A stretch of DNA of 64,000 nucleotides, taken from NCBI RefSeq assembly GCF_002001205.1, contig NZ_MUNZ01000119.1, forward strand, positions 1 through 64,000. Direction: 5' to 3'. The translations under genes were made by a program, and so were the position numbers. The notes beneath the pieces are model-generated. The model was not told the DNA's origin. It ran no database searches and worked only from the letters and a program-made list of their open reading frames with translations. Positions within the stretch are counted from its first letter, which is position 1, and each line of letters opens with the position of its first letter. This document shows positions 56,870 to 64,000 of the stretch, piece by piece. This stretch comes from Hydrogenophaga sp. A37. GTDB lineage: Bacteria; Pseudomonadota; Gammaproteobacteria; Burkholderiales; Burkholderiaceae_C.

Positions 56870-57705
56870 GCACAGCGACCGCCAACCCCGTGCAGCCGCA
56901 CGACAAGGCCATGAGCCATATGCACGCCGGTGGCTACGCTTTGGAGCTTCGCGACCTGCGCAAGCGCTTCGGCAAGACCGAGATCATTCGCGGCATTGAT
57001 CTGGCGGTGCGCCCCGGCGAGCGTGTGGCCATCATCGGCCCCAACGGCGCGGGCAAGTCCACGCTGTTCAACCTGATCTCGGGCCGCTTCGAGCCCAGCA
57101 GCGGCGAAGTGCTGCTCAACGGCCACCGCATCGACGGCAAGAAGCCGTTCGAGATCAACCGCCTGGGTCTCTCTCGCAGCTTCCAGATCACCAATATTTT
57201 CCCCAAGCTCAGCGTGTTCGAGAACCTGCGCTGCGGCGTGCTCTGGAGCCTGGGCTACAAATACACGCTGTTCCGTTTTCTGGCGGGTATGGACGACGCG
57301 AACCAACGCGCCGAAGAGCTGATGCGCATGATCCGGCTCGACAAGAAGCACGACACGCTGGCCATGAACCTGACCTACGCCGAGCAGCGCGCGCTGGAGA
57401 TCGGCATCACCATCGCCGGCGGCGCCAACGTGATCCTGCTCGACGAGCCCACGGCCGGCATGAGCAAGAGCGAAACCAGCCGCTTCATCGACCTGATCCG
57501 CGAAGTGACCGTGGGCAGGACCCTGCTGACGGTGGAGCACGACATGGGCGTGGTGTTTGGGCTGGCCGACAAGATCGCGGTGGTGGTGTATGGCGAGGTG
57601 ATCGCGTTCGACGAGCCCGAGGCGGTGCGCGCGAATCCGAAGGTGCAGGAGGCTTACCTGGGCTCCGTGCTCGCGGATGAGCAAGCCGCGTCGGTCGGTC
57701 ATTGA
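56866..57705 (+). CDS. livG: Branched-chain-type ABC transporter ATPase LivG
   Basis: A 279-residue ATPase. Walker A is 'GPNGAGKST', Walker B 'VILLDEPTAGMSKSET'. The usual LSGG signature is changed to 'LTYAEQRALEIG', as in many LivG-type proteins. An N-terminal extension of about 20 residues precedes the ABC domain. ATG 56866 overlaps the livM stop by 4 bases. It would pair with the LivF-type subunit, whose Walker A is atypical, so LivG may provide the main hydrolytic site. Confidence 0.93.
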   Translation: MSTATANPVQPHDKAMSHMHAGGYALELRDLRKRFGKTEIIRGIDLAVRPGERVAIIGPNGAGKSTLFNLISGRFEPSSGEVLLNGHRIDGKKPFEINRLGLSRSFQITNIFPKLSVFENLRCGVLWSLGYKYTLFRFLAGMDDANQRAEELMRMIRLDKKHDTLAMNLTYAEQRALEIGITIAGGANVILLDEPTAGMSKSETSRFIDLIREVTVGRTLLTVEHDMGVVFGLADKIAVVVYGEVIAFDEPEAVRANPKVQEAYLGSVLADEQAASVGH

Positions 57706-57717
57706 AGAGGGTTCCCC

Positions 57718-58413
57718 ATGCTGAAAATCCAGGACCTCCACGCCTACTACGGCAAGAGTCACGTGCTGCACGGCGTTTCGTTCGACGTGGGGCAGGGCGA
57801 GATCGTGGCCCTGCTGGGGCGCAACGGCTCGGGCCGCTCCACGACGGCCAAGGCCATCATGGGCCTGGTCGATTGCAATGGTGACATCGCCTGGAAAGGC
57901 CAACCGATCCAGGGCAGGAAGCCGTTCGAGATCGCGCACCTCGGCATCGGCTATGTGCCCGAAAACCGCGACATCTTCCCCAAGCTGACCGTGGAGCAGA
58001 ACCTGCTGCTCGGGCAGAAGGGCAAGGGCACCGGGGCGCGCTGGAGCTTCAACGACATGTACGCCATGTTTCCGCGCCTCAAGGAGCGCCAGCACACCGA
58101 AGCCGGCGTGCTCTCGGGCGGCGAGCAGCAAATGCTGACGCTGTGCCGCACGCTGATGGGCGACCCCGACCTGATCATCATCGACGAGCCCACCGAGGGC
58201 CTCGCGCCCAAGATCGTGGCGCTGGTGGGCGAGTACCTGCAGAAGCTGAAAAGCCGGGGCGTGTCGGTGCTGCTGATCGAGCAGAAGCTGACCATCGCCA
58301 TGGCCATTTCCGACCGGGCGCTGGTGATGGGCCACGGCAGCATCGTGTTTCAGGGCACGCCGGATTCGCTGCGCGCAGACCCCTACACCCGCAAGGAATG
58401 GCTGGAGGTCTGA
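57718..58413 (+). CDS. livF: Branched-chain-type ABC transporter ATPase LivF with Arg in Walker A
   Basis: A 231-residue ATPase with a normal signature ('LSGGEQQML') and Walker B ('LIIIDEPTEGLAP'). Its Walker A reads GRNGSGRST: the invariant lysine is arginine (codon CGC near 57832). The gene is otherwise intact and in frame, following livG by 12 bases, so this is not simple decay. The pair LivG/LivF may be asymmetric, with one impaired ATP site. Confidence 0.93.
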   Translation: MLKIQDLHAYYGKSHVLHGVSFDVGQGEIVALLGRNGSGRSTTAKAIMGLVDCNGDIAWKGQPIQGRKPFEIAHLGIGYVPENRDIFPKLTVEQNLLLGQKGKGTGARWSFNDMYAMFPRLKERQHTEAGVLSGGEQQMLTLCRTLMGDPDLIIIDEPTEGLAPKIVALVGEYLQKLKSRGVSVLLIEQKLTIAMAISDRALVMGHGSIVFQGTPDSLRADPYTRKEWLEV

Positions 58414-58439
58414 CCTGACCCACTCGCGACAAGCGGCCC

Positions 58440-58467
58440 TTGCCGCACCGCACAAATTCCCTAAAAT
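58440..58467 (+). promoter_or_regulatory. Predicted promoter of the FadB-thiolase operon
   Basis: TTGCCG (58440-58445) and TAAAAT (58462-58467) are separated by 16 bases, giving a plausible sigma-70 promoter. The 12-bp operator-like word begins one base after the -10 box, so a bound repressor would block initiation. Confidence 0.5.
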
Positions 58468-58468
58468 C

Positions 58469-58480
58469 GCACGACCGTTC
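58469..58480. promoter_or_regulatory. Candidate fatty-acid operon operator, site 2
   Basis: GCACGACCGTTC followed by a T7 run, identical over 12 bases to site 1 at 49880-49891 and placed at the presumed transcription start of the FadB gene. Two exact copies, both upstream of acyl-CoA metabolism genes, support a shared regulator. Confidence 0.6.
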
Positions 58481-58524
58481 TTTTTTTGACGTGACCCTTT
58501 CCCGATCCACACAGAGGAGACTCC

Positions 58525-60633
58525 ATGACCGCTGAGTACCAGGTCCACGGCGACGTCGCCGTCATCACGCTGAACAACCCGCCGGTCAACGGCCTGGGCC
58601 TGTCCACCCGCCAGGCCATCGTCGAGGGGCTGGAAAAGGCCGAAAACGACGCCATGGTCAAGGCCATCGTGCTGACCGGCGCCGGCAAAGCCTTCTCGGG
58701 CGGCGCCGACATCCGCGAGTTCGGCTCGCCCAAGGCGATCCAGGAACCCAACCTGCTCTCCGTCATCATTCGCGTCGAAAACACCACCAAGCCGGTGATC
58801 GCGGCCGTGCACAGCGTGTGCATGGGCGGTGGCCTGGAGCTGGCGCTGGGCGCGCACTATCGGCTAGCCGCGCCGGGTTGCAATGTGGCCTTGCCCGAGG
58901 TGAAGCTGGGCCTGATCCCCGGCGCCGGTGGCACGCAGCGCCTGCCGCGCGTGCTGGGCGTCGAAGCCGCGCTGAACATGATCGTCAGTGGCGAACCGGT
59001 CAAGAGCGAGATGCTGGCCCAGTTGCCCGGCCAGAAGCTGTTCGACAAGCTGTCGGCATCCGCCGAATCGCTGGCCGAAGAGGCCTTGGCCTTTGCCCGC
59101 GAGATGGCCGCCAAACACGCCGATGGCTCCGCCTTCCCGCTGGTGCGCAACCTGCCCTGCAAACACAAGGACGGCGACGCCTACTTCCAGTTCGCCCGCA
59201 ACATGGTCAAAGGCATGGCCAAGAACTTCCCTGCGCCCGCCAAGTGCGTGGACGCCGTGGAAGCCGCGACCAAGAAGAAATTCAACGACGGCATGCTCTT
59301 CGAGCGCGAGATCTTCATCAACCTGATGTGGACGCCCGAGTGCAAGTCGCTGCGCCATTTGTTCACGGCCGAGCGCGCCGCCAGCAAGATCCCGGACGTG
59401 CCGGAAGACACGGCCAAGCGCAACATCGAGTCGGTGGCCGTGATCGGTGCCGGCACCATGGGCGGCGGCATTTCCATGAACTATCTCAACGCCGGCATCC
59501 CGGTGAAGATGCTGGAGATGAAGCAGGACGCGCTGGACCGTGGCGTGGCCACCATCCGCAAGAACTACGAAGCCCAGGTCAAGAAGGGCAAGCTCAAGCA
59601 AGACAAGTACGAGCAGCGCATGAGCCTGCTCTCCACCACGCTGAGCTACGACGAGATCGGCTCGGCCGATCTGGTGATCGAAGCCGTGTTCGAAGAGATC
59701 GGCGTCAAGGAAGCGGTGTTCAAGGAACTCGACCGCGTGATGAAGCCCGGTGCCATCCTGGCCTCCAACACCTCGACGCTGGACGTCAACAAGATCGCCA
59801 ACTTCACCAAGCGCCCGCAGGACGTGGTGGGCATGCACTTCTTCAGCCCCGCCAACGTGATGAAGCTGCTGGAAGTGGTGCGCGGCGAAGCCACTGCCAA
59901 GGATGTCCTGGCCACGGTGATGGCCGTGTCTAAGAAGATCAAGAAGACGGCGGTGGTGTCCGGCGTGTGCGACGGCTTCATCGGCAACCGAATGATCGAA
60001 CAGTACGGCCGCCAGGGCGGCTTCCTGCTGGACGAAGGCTGCACGCCCGAGCAGGTCGACAAGGCGATGGAGAAGTTCGGCATGGCCATGGGCCCGTTCC
60101 GCATGGGCGACCTGGCTGGCAATGACATTGGCTGGGCGATCCGCAAGCGCCGCTACGAAGAAAAGCCGGACATGAAGTACAGCAAGACCGCCGACCTGCT
60201 GTGCGAGAAAGGCCGCTTCGGCCAGAAGACCGGCGCCGGCTGGTACGACTACGTGCCGGGCAAGCGCGACGCGATCCCGAACGCCGAAGTGGTGAAGATG
60301 ATCGAAGACCACCGCGCCGCCGTGGGCATCACGCCGCGCAAGATTTCGGACGAAGAGATCGTGCAGCGCCTGGTGTTCTCTCTCGTGAACGAAGCCGCGC
60401 ACATCCTCGAAGAAGGCATTGCCAACAAGGCCAGCGACATCGACGTGGTCTACATCTTCGGCTACGGTTTCCCGGTCTACCGCGGCGGCCCGCTGAACTA
60501 CGCCAACGAGGTCGGTCTGTTCAACGTGGTGCAAGCCATGAAGCGCTTTGCCAAGAACCCGCTGGACGACGCGAAGTTCTGGGAGCCGGCTCCCCTGCTG
60601 GCCCGCCTTGCCGCCGAAGGCAAAACCTTCTGA
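58525..60633 (+). CDS. fadB: Enoyl-CoA hydratase/3-hydroxyacyl-CoA dehydrogenase (FadB-type multifunctional enzyme)
   Basis: A 702-residue beta-oxidation enzyme. The N-terminal crotonase domain (1-190) has 'GAGKAFSGGADIREFG' and 'GLIPGAGGTQRLPR'. The Rossmann domain (about 300-490) has 'VAVIGAGTMGGGISMNYLNAG' and the catalytic His in 'VVGMHFFSPANVMKLLEVV'. Two C-terminal dehydrogenase domains follow. Hydratase and NAD-dependent dehydrogenase steps are therefore on one chain. GAGGAG lies before the ATG. The thiolase gene starts 33 bases downstream. Confidence 0.95.
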   Translation: MTAEYQVHGDVAVITLNNPPVNGLGLSTRQAIVEGLEKAENDAMVKAIVLTGAGKAFSGGADIREFGSPKAIQEPNLLSVIIRVENTTKPVIAAVHSVCMGGGLELALGAHYRLAAPGCNVALPEVKLGLIPGAGGTQRLPRVLGVEAALNMIVSGEPVKSEMLAQLPGQKLFDKLSASAESLAEEALAFAREMAAKHADGSAFPLVRNLPCKHKDGDAYFQFARNMVKGMAKNFPAPAKCVDAVEAATKKKFNDGMLFEREIFINLMWTPECKSLRHLFTAERAASKIPDVPEDTAKRNIESVAVIGAGTMGGGISMNYLNAGIPVKMLEMKQDALDRGVATIRKNYEAQVKKGKLKQDKYEQRMSLLSTTLSYDEIGSADLVIEAVFEEIGVKEAVFKELDRVMKPGAILASNTSTLDVNKIANFTKRPQDVVGMHFFSPANVMKLLEVVRGEATAKDVLATVMAVSKKIKKTAVVSGVCDGFIGNRMIEQYGRQGGFLLDEGCTPEQVDKAMEKFGMAMGPFRMGDLAGNDIGWAIRKRRYEEKPDMKYSKTADLLCEKGRFGQKTGAGWYDYVPGKRDAIPNAEVVKMIEDHRAAVGITPRKISDEEIVQRLVFSLVNEAAHILEEGIANKASDIDVVYIFGYGFPVYRGGPLNYANEVGLFNVVQAMKRFAKNPLDDAKFWEPAPLLARLAAEGKTF

Positions 60634-60666
60634 TGACCGCACGAACATTGAATTGAGGAATCCATC

Positions 60667-61842
60667 ATGACCAACGCCGTCATCGTCTCCACCGCCCGCA
60701 CGCCCCTGGCCAAGAGCTGGAAGGGCGCCTTCAACATGACCCACGGTGCCACGCTCGGCGGCCACGCGGTGCAGCACGCCGTGCAGCGCGCCGGCATCGA
60801 CGCCGCTGAAGTCGAAGACGTGATCATGGGCTGCGCCAACCCCGAGGGCGCCACGGGCGCCAACATCGCGCGCCAGATCGCGCTCAAGGCCGGCCTGCCG
60901 ATCACGGTCTCGGGCATGACCGTCAACCGCTTCTGTTCATCCGGCCTGCAGACCATCGCGCTGGCCGCGCAGCGCATCATTGCCGGCGAAGGCTCGGTGT
61001 ATGTCGCTGGTGGTGTGGAAAGCATTTCCTGCGTGCAGCAGGAGATGAACGTGCACATGCTCAAAGACCTCGCGCTGGAGAAGATCAAGCCCGAGATCTA
61101 CTGGAACATGCTGCAGACCGCTGAACAAGTGGCCAAGCGCTACGGCATCGGCCGCGATGCCATGGACGAATACGGCGCCGCCAGCCAGCAGCGGGCCACG
61201 GCCGCGCTGGAAGCCGGGCTGTTCAAGGCCGAGATCGCGCCCATCACCGTGACCGCCGGCGTGGCCGACAAAGTCATGGGCCTGATGACCAAACAGGTCA
61301 CGGTCGAGAACGACGAAGGCATCCGTGCCGGCACCACCAAAGAAGGCATCGCCGGCCTGCGTTCGGCGCTGCCGGGCGGTCTGGTCACGGCCGGCAACGC
61401 CAGCCAGTTCAGCGACGGCGCTGGTGCCTGCGTGCTGATGGACGAAACGCTGGCCGAGAAACGTGGCCTGCAGCCGCTGGGCCGCTTCCTCGGCTTTGCC
61501 GTCGCGGGCTGTGAGCCCGACGAAATGGGCATCGGCCCGGTGTTCGCCATCCCCAAGGTGCTCGCGCGCCTGGGCCTGAAGGTGAGCGACATCGACCTGT
61601 GGGAGCTCAACGAAGCCTTCGCCGTGCAGGTGCTCTACTGCCGCGACAAGCTGGGCATTCCGCACGACAAGCTCAACGTGAACGGCGGCGCCATCGCCGT
61701 GGGCCACCCCTACGGTGTGTCGGGCCAGCGCCTGACCGGCCACGCACTGATCGAAGGCAAACGCCGCGGCGCCAAGCGCGTCTGCGTGACCATGTGCATC
61801 GGTGGCGGCATGGGCGCGGCGGGTGTCTTTGAAGTCTTGTAA
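60667..61842 (+). CDS. fadA: Acetyl-CoA C-acyltransferase (thiolase)
   Basis: A 391-residue thiolase completing beta-oxidation. The nucleophile is Cys90 ('[15 protein letters not shown]'), His in '[16 protein letters not shown]' and the second Cys in '[16 protein letters not shown]'. It is co-transcribed with the FadB gene and followed by a thioesterase after 9 bases. Confidence 0.95.
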   Translation: MTNAVIVSTARTPLAKSWKGAFNMTHGATLGGHAVQHAVQRAGIDAAEVEDVIMGCANPEGATGANIARQIALKAGLPITVSGMTVNRFCSSGLQTIALAAQRIIAGEGSVYVAGGVESISCVQQEMNVHMLKDLALEKIKPEIYWNMLQTAEQVAKRYGIGRDAMDEYGAASQQRATAALEAGLFKAEIAPITVTAGVADKVMGLMTKQVTVENDEGIRAGTTKEGIAGLRSALPGGLVTAGNASQFSDGAGACVLMDETLAEKRGLQPLGRFLGFAVAGCEPDEMGIGPVFAIPKVLARLGLKVSDIDLWELNEAFAVQVLYCRDKLGIPHDKLNVNGGAIAVGHPYGVSGQRLTGHALIEGKRRGAKRVCVTMCIGGGMGAAGVFEVL

Positions 61843-61851
61843 GGACCTCCG

Positions 61852-62292
61852 GTGAGCGACGTCACCGTCAGCCCCGAAGTCTTCCTCGCCATGGGCCGCG
61901 AGGTCCTGGCGAAACAGCCTTTTTCGGTGCTGATCGGGGCCGAGCTGGCGGCGCTGTCGCCGGGGCACTGCGAGCTGCACGTCCCGATCACGGAAGCGGT
62001 GAAACAGCAGCATGGCTTCGTGCACGGTGGCGTGCTCAGCTACGCCGCCGACAACGCGTTGACTTATGCGGGCGGCACGGCCTTGCGGGTGCCGGTGGTC
62101 ACCTCCGAATTCAAGATCAACTACCTGCGCCCGGCCGTCGGTGAACGCCTGATCGCGCGCGCCGAAGCCGTGCACACCAGCAAGTCGCAGGCCGTCTGCC
62201 GCTGCGACGTGTTCGTGGTGAAAGACGGTGAAGAAAAGCTTTGCGCCGTGGCGCAGGGCACCATCGCCGCGTTGCCGGCGGCGCCTCCCTGA
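61852..62292 (+). CDS. PaaI-family hotdog thioesterase
   Basis: A 146-residue acyl-CoA thioesterase of the PaaI group. 'KQQHGFVHGGVLSYAADNALTYAGG' is the hotdog active-site segment and 'SEFKINYLRPAVGERLIARAE' follows. The GTG start at 61852 has AAGGA upstream. Position after the thiolase suggests release of CoA from stalled or inhibitory acyl-CoA intermediates. Confidence 0.9.
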   Translation: MSDVTVSPEVFLAMGREVLAKQPFSVLIGAELAALSPGHCELHVPITEAVKQQHGFVHGGVLSYAADNALTYAGGTALRVPVVTSEFKINYLRPAVGERLIARAEAVHTSKSQAVCRCDVFVVKDGEEKLCAVAQGTIAALPAAPP

Positions 62293-62300
62293 GCGAAACG

Positions 62301-63662
62301 ATGGACCCCTACCGCATCGGTTCCGGTGCCGGCTACGCCGGTGACCGCATCGACCCCGCAGTGGATCTGGCCGAACGTGGTGAGCTGGATGCGCTGGTGT
62401 TCGAGTGCCTGGCCGAACGCACCATCGCGCTGGCCCAGCTGCGCCGAGCCCAGGATCCACAAGCCGGGTACGACCCGATGCTCCAGGCGCGCATGCGTGC
62501 CGTGCTGCCGGCCTGCGTGCGCAACGGCGTGACCATCATCACCAACATGGGCGCTGCGAACCCGATGGCGGCCGGGCAGGCCGTGCTGGATGTGGCGCGC
62601 GAACTGGGCCTGCCGCGCCTGCGCGTGGCGGTGGTGACGGGCGACGACGTGTTGCCCTGGATGCTGGCGAACGACGTGCCGCTGATGGATTCGACCGACA
62701 CCGTGCGTTCGCTGGACGGCCGATTGATTTCGGCCAACGCCTACCTCGGTGCCGACGCCTTGCTGCCCGCGCTGCAGGCCGATGTGAACGTGATCATCAC
62801 CGGCCGCGTGGCCGATCCGTCTCTGTTCGTGGCGCCGCTCATGGCCCACTTCGGCTGGACCGCGGATCACTGGCACCACCTGGGTCAGGGCCTGCTGGTC
62901 GGGCATCTGCTCGAATGCGCGGCCCAGGTCAGCGGCGGCTATCTGGCCGACCCGGGCCATGTGGACGTTCCCGATCTGCACCGCGTGGGTTTTCCGCTGG
63001 CCGAAGTGGCTGCCGATGGCAGCGCGGTCATCACCAAGCTGCCGGGCACCGGCGGGCGCGTGGACCGGTTGAGTTGCACCGCGCAGCTGCTGTACGAAGT
63101 GGAAGACCCGGCGCACTATCTGCAGGCCGATGTGGTGGGCGATTTTTCAAAGGTTCGTTTCACTGAGCTTGAATCTGACCGCGTGCAGGCGCAGGGCGCC
63201 AGCGGCCACGCCCGTCCCGAACAGCTGAAGGTGACACTGGGTTACCGCGACGGCTTCATTGGCGAGGGCCAGATTTCCTACGCCGGCCCGGGTGCGCGGG
63301 CGCGTGGGGAACTGGCTTTGTCCATCCTGCGGCACCGGCTGCAGGACGCCACGTTGTCCCACGGTCTCACAGGTCTGGAACACCGCGCCGAGCTGATCGG
63401 CGTGAACGCGATGCATGGCCCCCAGCTCGGCACCGACCGCGAACCCTATGAAGTGCGCGTGCGCCTGGCGGTGCGCTGTGCCAACCGCACGCAGGCCGAA
63501 GCGGTGGGGCAGGAAGTGGAGGCGTTGTACCTCAACGGTCCGGCGGGCGGCGGCGGCGTGACGCAGTCGGTGCGCGAGGTGATCGCTGCGGCCTCGGCCC
63601 TCATGCCGCGCCACGCGGTGCAGCCGCGCTGCGACATCCTCGAACGCCATGCAGGGGACTGA
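62301..63662 (+). CDS. AtuA-like (DUF1446) acyclic terpene utilization family protein
   Basis: A 453-residue DUF1446 protein. 'YRIGSGAGYAGDRIDPAVDLAERGELDALVFECLAERT', 'NGVTIITNMGAANP', 'ITGRVADPSLFVAPLM' and 'LSCTAQLLYEVEDP' are diagnostic. AtuA is required for citronellol/geraniol use, but its biochemical activity is not established. It is 8 bases after the thioesterase and 1 base before its partner, so it belongs to this operon. The usual C-terminal AtuA domain is encoded separately by the next gene. Confidence 0.92.
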   Translation: MDPYRIGSGAGYAGDRIDPAVDLAERGELDALVFECLAERTIALAQLRRAQDPQAGYDPMLQARMRAVLPACVRNGVTIITNMGAANPMAAGQAVLDVARELGLPRLRVAVVTGDDVLPWMLANDVPLMDSTDTVRSLDGRLISANAYLGADALLPALQADVNVIITGRVADPSLFVAPLMAHFGWTADHWHHLGQGLLVGHLLECAAQVSGGYLADPGHVDVPDLHRVGFPLAEVAADGSAVITKLPGTGGRVDRLSCTAQLLYEVEDPAHYLQADVVGDFSKVRFTELESDRVQAQGASGHARPEQLKVTLGYRDGFIGEGQISYAGPGARARGELALSILRHRLQDATLSHGLTGLEHRAELIGVNAMHGPQLGTDREPYEVRVRLAVRCANRTQAEAVGQEVEALYLNGPAGGGGVTQSVREVIAAASALMPRHAVQPRCDILERHAGD

Positions 63663-63663
63663 C

Positions 63664-64000
63664 ATGGCGAAAGCGCCCACCCCATCCAAGACCGCTCGCA
63701 CACTGCGCGACATCGCACTCGCGCGCTCGGGCGACAAGGGCAACCGCGCCACGCTGAGCGTGATTGCGCTGAACCCGGCAGACTATCCCGAGCTGGAGCG
63801 CCTGCTCACCGCCGAGCGGGTGCAGACCCACTTTGCGGGCGTGGTGCATGGCCCGGTGCAGCGCTACACCTTGCCCGATCTCGCCGCTGTGCATTTCGTG
63901 ATGTTCGATGCCCTGTGCGGCGGCGTGACACGCTCGCTGGCACTGGATGCCCATGGCAAAACCCTGAGTGCGGCCCTGCTGGACCTGCCTTTGCCCGACT
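63664..64000 (+). CDS. AtuA C-terminal-domain-like protein (partial, runs off the window)
   Basis: The first 112 codons of a small protein: 'LRDIALARSGDKGNRATLSVIALNPADYPELERLLTAERV' and 'PDLAAVHFVMFDALCGGV' match the ferredoxin-fold region that in longer AtuA proteins follows the DUF1446 domain. It starts 1 base after the preceding stop, consistent with a two-subunit version. The 3' end is outside the window. Confidence 0.85.
   Translation, partial: MAKAPTPSKTARTLRDIALARSGDKGNRATLSVIALNPADYPELERLLTAERVQTHFAGVVHGPVQRYTLPDLAAVHFVMFDALCGGVTRSLALDAHGKTLSAALLDLPLPD

Overview
The window reads as a chromosomal segment of a high-GC betaproteobacterium of the order Burkholderiales. Family Comamonadaceae and a Hydrogenophaga-like facultative chemolithoautotroph are the best fit. 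This rests on the protein flavour throughout, a form IA RuBisCO operon (cbbR / cbbLSQO) with no carboxysome genes beside it, and purine and branched-chain amino acid catabolic loci typical of that family. The genus is inferred, not proven. I see no rRNA, tRNA, CRISPR array, transposase or prophage.

Layout. 0-3.7 kb: the end of a glutamate/aspartate-type ABC ATPase, a 105-bp palindromic element, and a DctB/DctD-type (or AauS/AauR-type) two-component system. 3.7-20.1 kb: a purine salvage/catabolism island. It holds xdhAB and a divergent LysR regulator, a nucleoside/purine ABC importer (ATPase, two permeases, BMP-family lipoprotein), a Rieske oxygenase, a small TetR-controlled membrane operon, an adenosine/adenine deaminase, a second BMP-family binding protein and guanine deaminase. 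Together these take up purines and funnel adenine and guanine to hypoxanthine and xanthine. 20.1-23.8 kb: two tandem receiver-histidine kinases with visibly lower GC. 23.9-30.6 kb: housekeeping genes (dcd, fatty acid desaturase, zinc peptidase, rhlE, apaH, CorC-type transporter).

30.6-37.3 kb: the Calvin-cycle cluster cbbR (divergent), cbbL, cbbS, cbbQ, cbbO and a small unknown gene. 37.3-48.4 kb: rluE, a ctlX-ocd-lrp module (citrulline to ornithine to proline), a DUF6502-like gene, a nuclease-helicase fusion divergent from a nuclease-like gene, a membrane protein, a manganese (yybP-ykoY) riboswitch with a GDT1-type exporter, an orphan polysaccharide ABC exporter and slyX. 48.4-49.7 kb: cysK and msrB. 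49.9-64 kb: an acyl-CoA synthetase, two branched-chain-type binding proteins, livHMGF, a FadB-type multifunctional enzyme, thiolase, thioesterase and a split AtuA-like pair. This block looks like one catabolic regulon for an acyl-CoA-forming substrate.

The strongest cross-window signals are as follows. A GC-rich repeat family always sits just downstream of genes and in the gene's own orientation. Repeat-derived in-frame insertions occur in both xanthine dehydrogenase subunits. An identical 12-bp operator-like word lies upstream of both the acyl-CoA synthetase and the FadB gene. A receiver domain in one of two sister kinases has lost its phospho-acceptor. One LivF-type ATPase has an arginine in place of the Walker A lysine.
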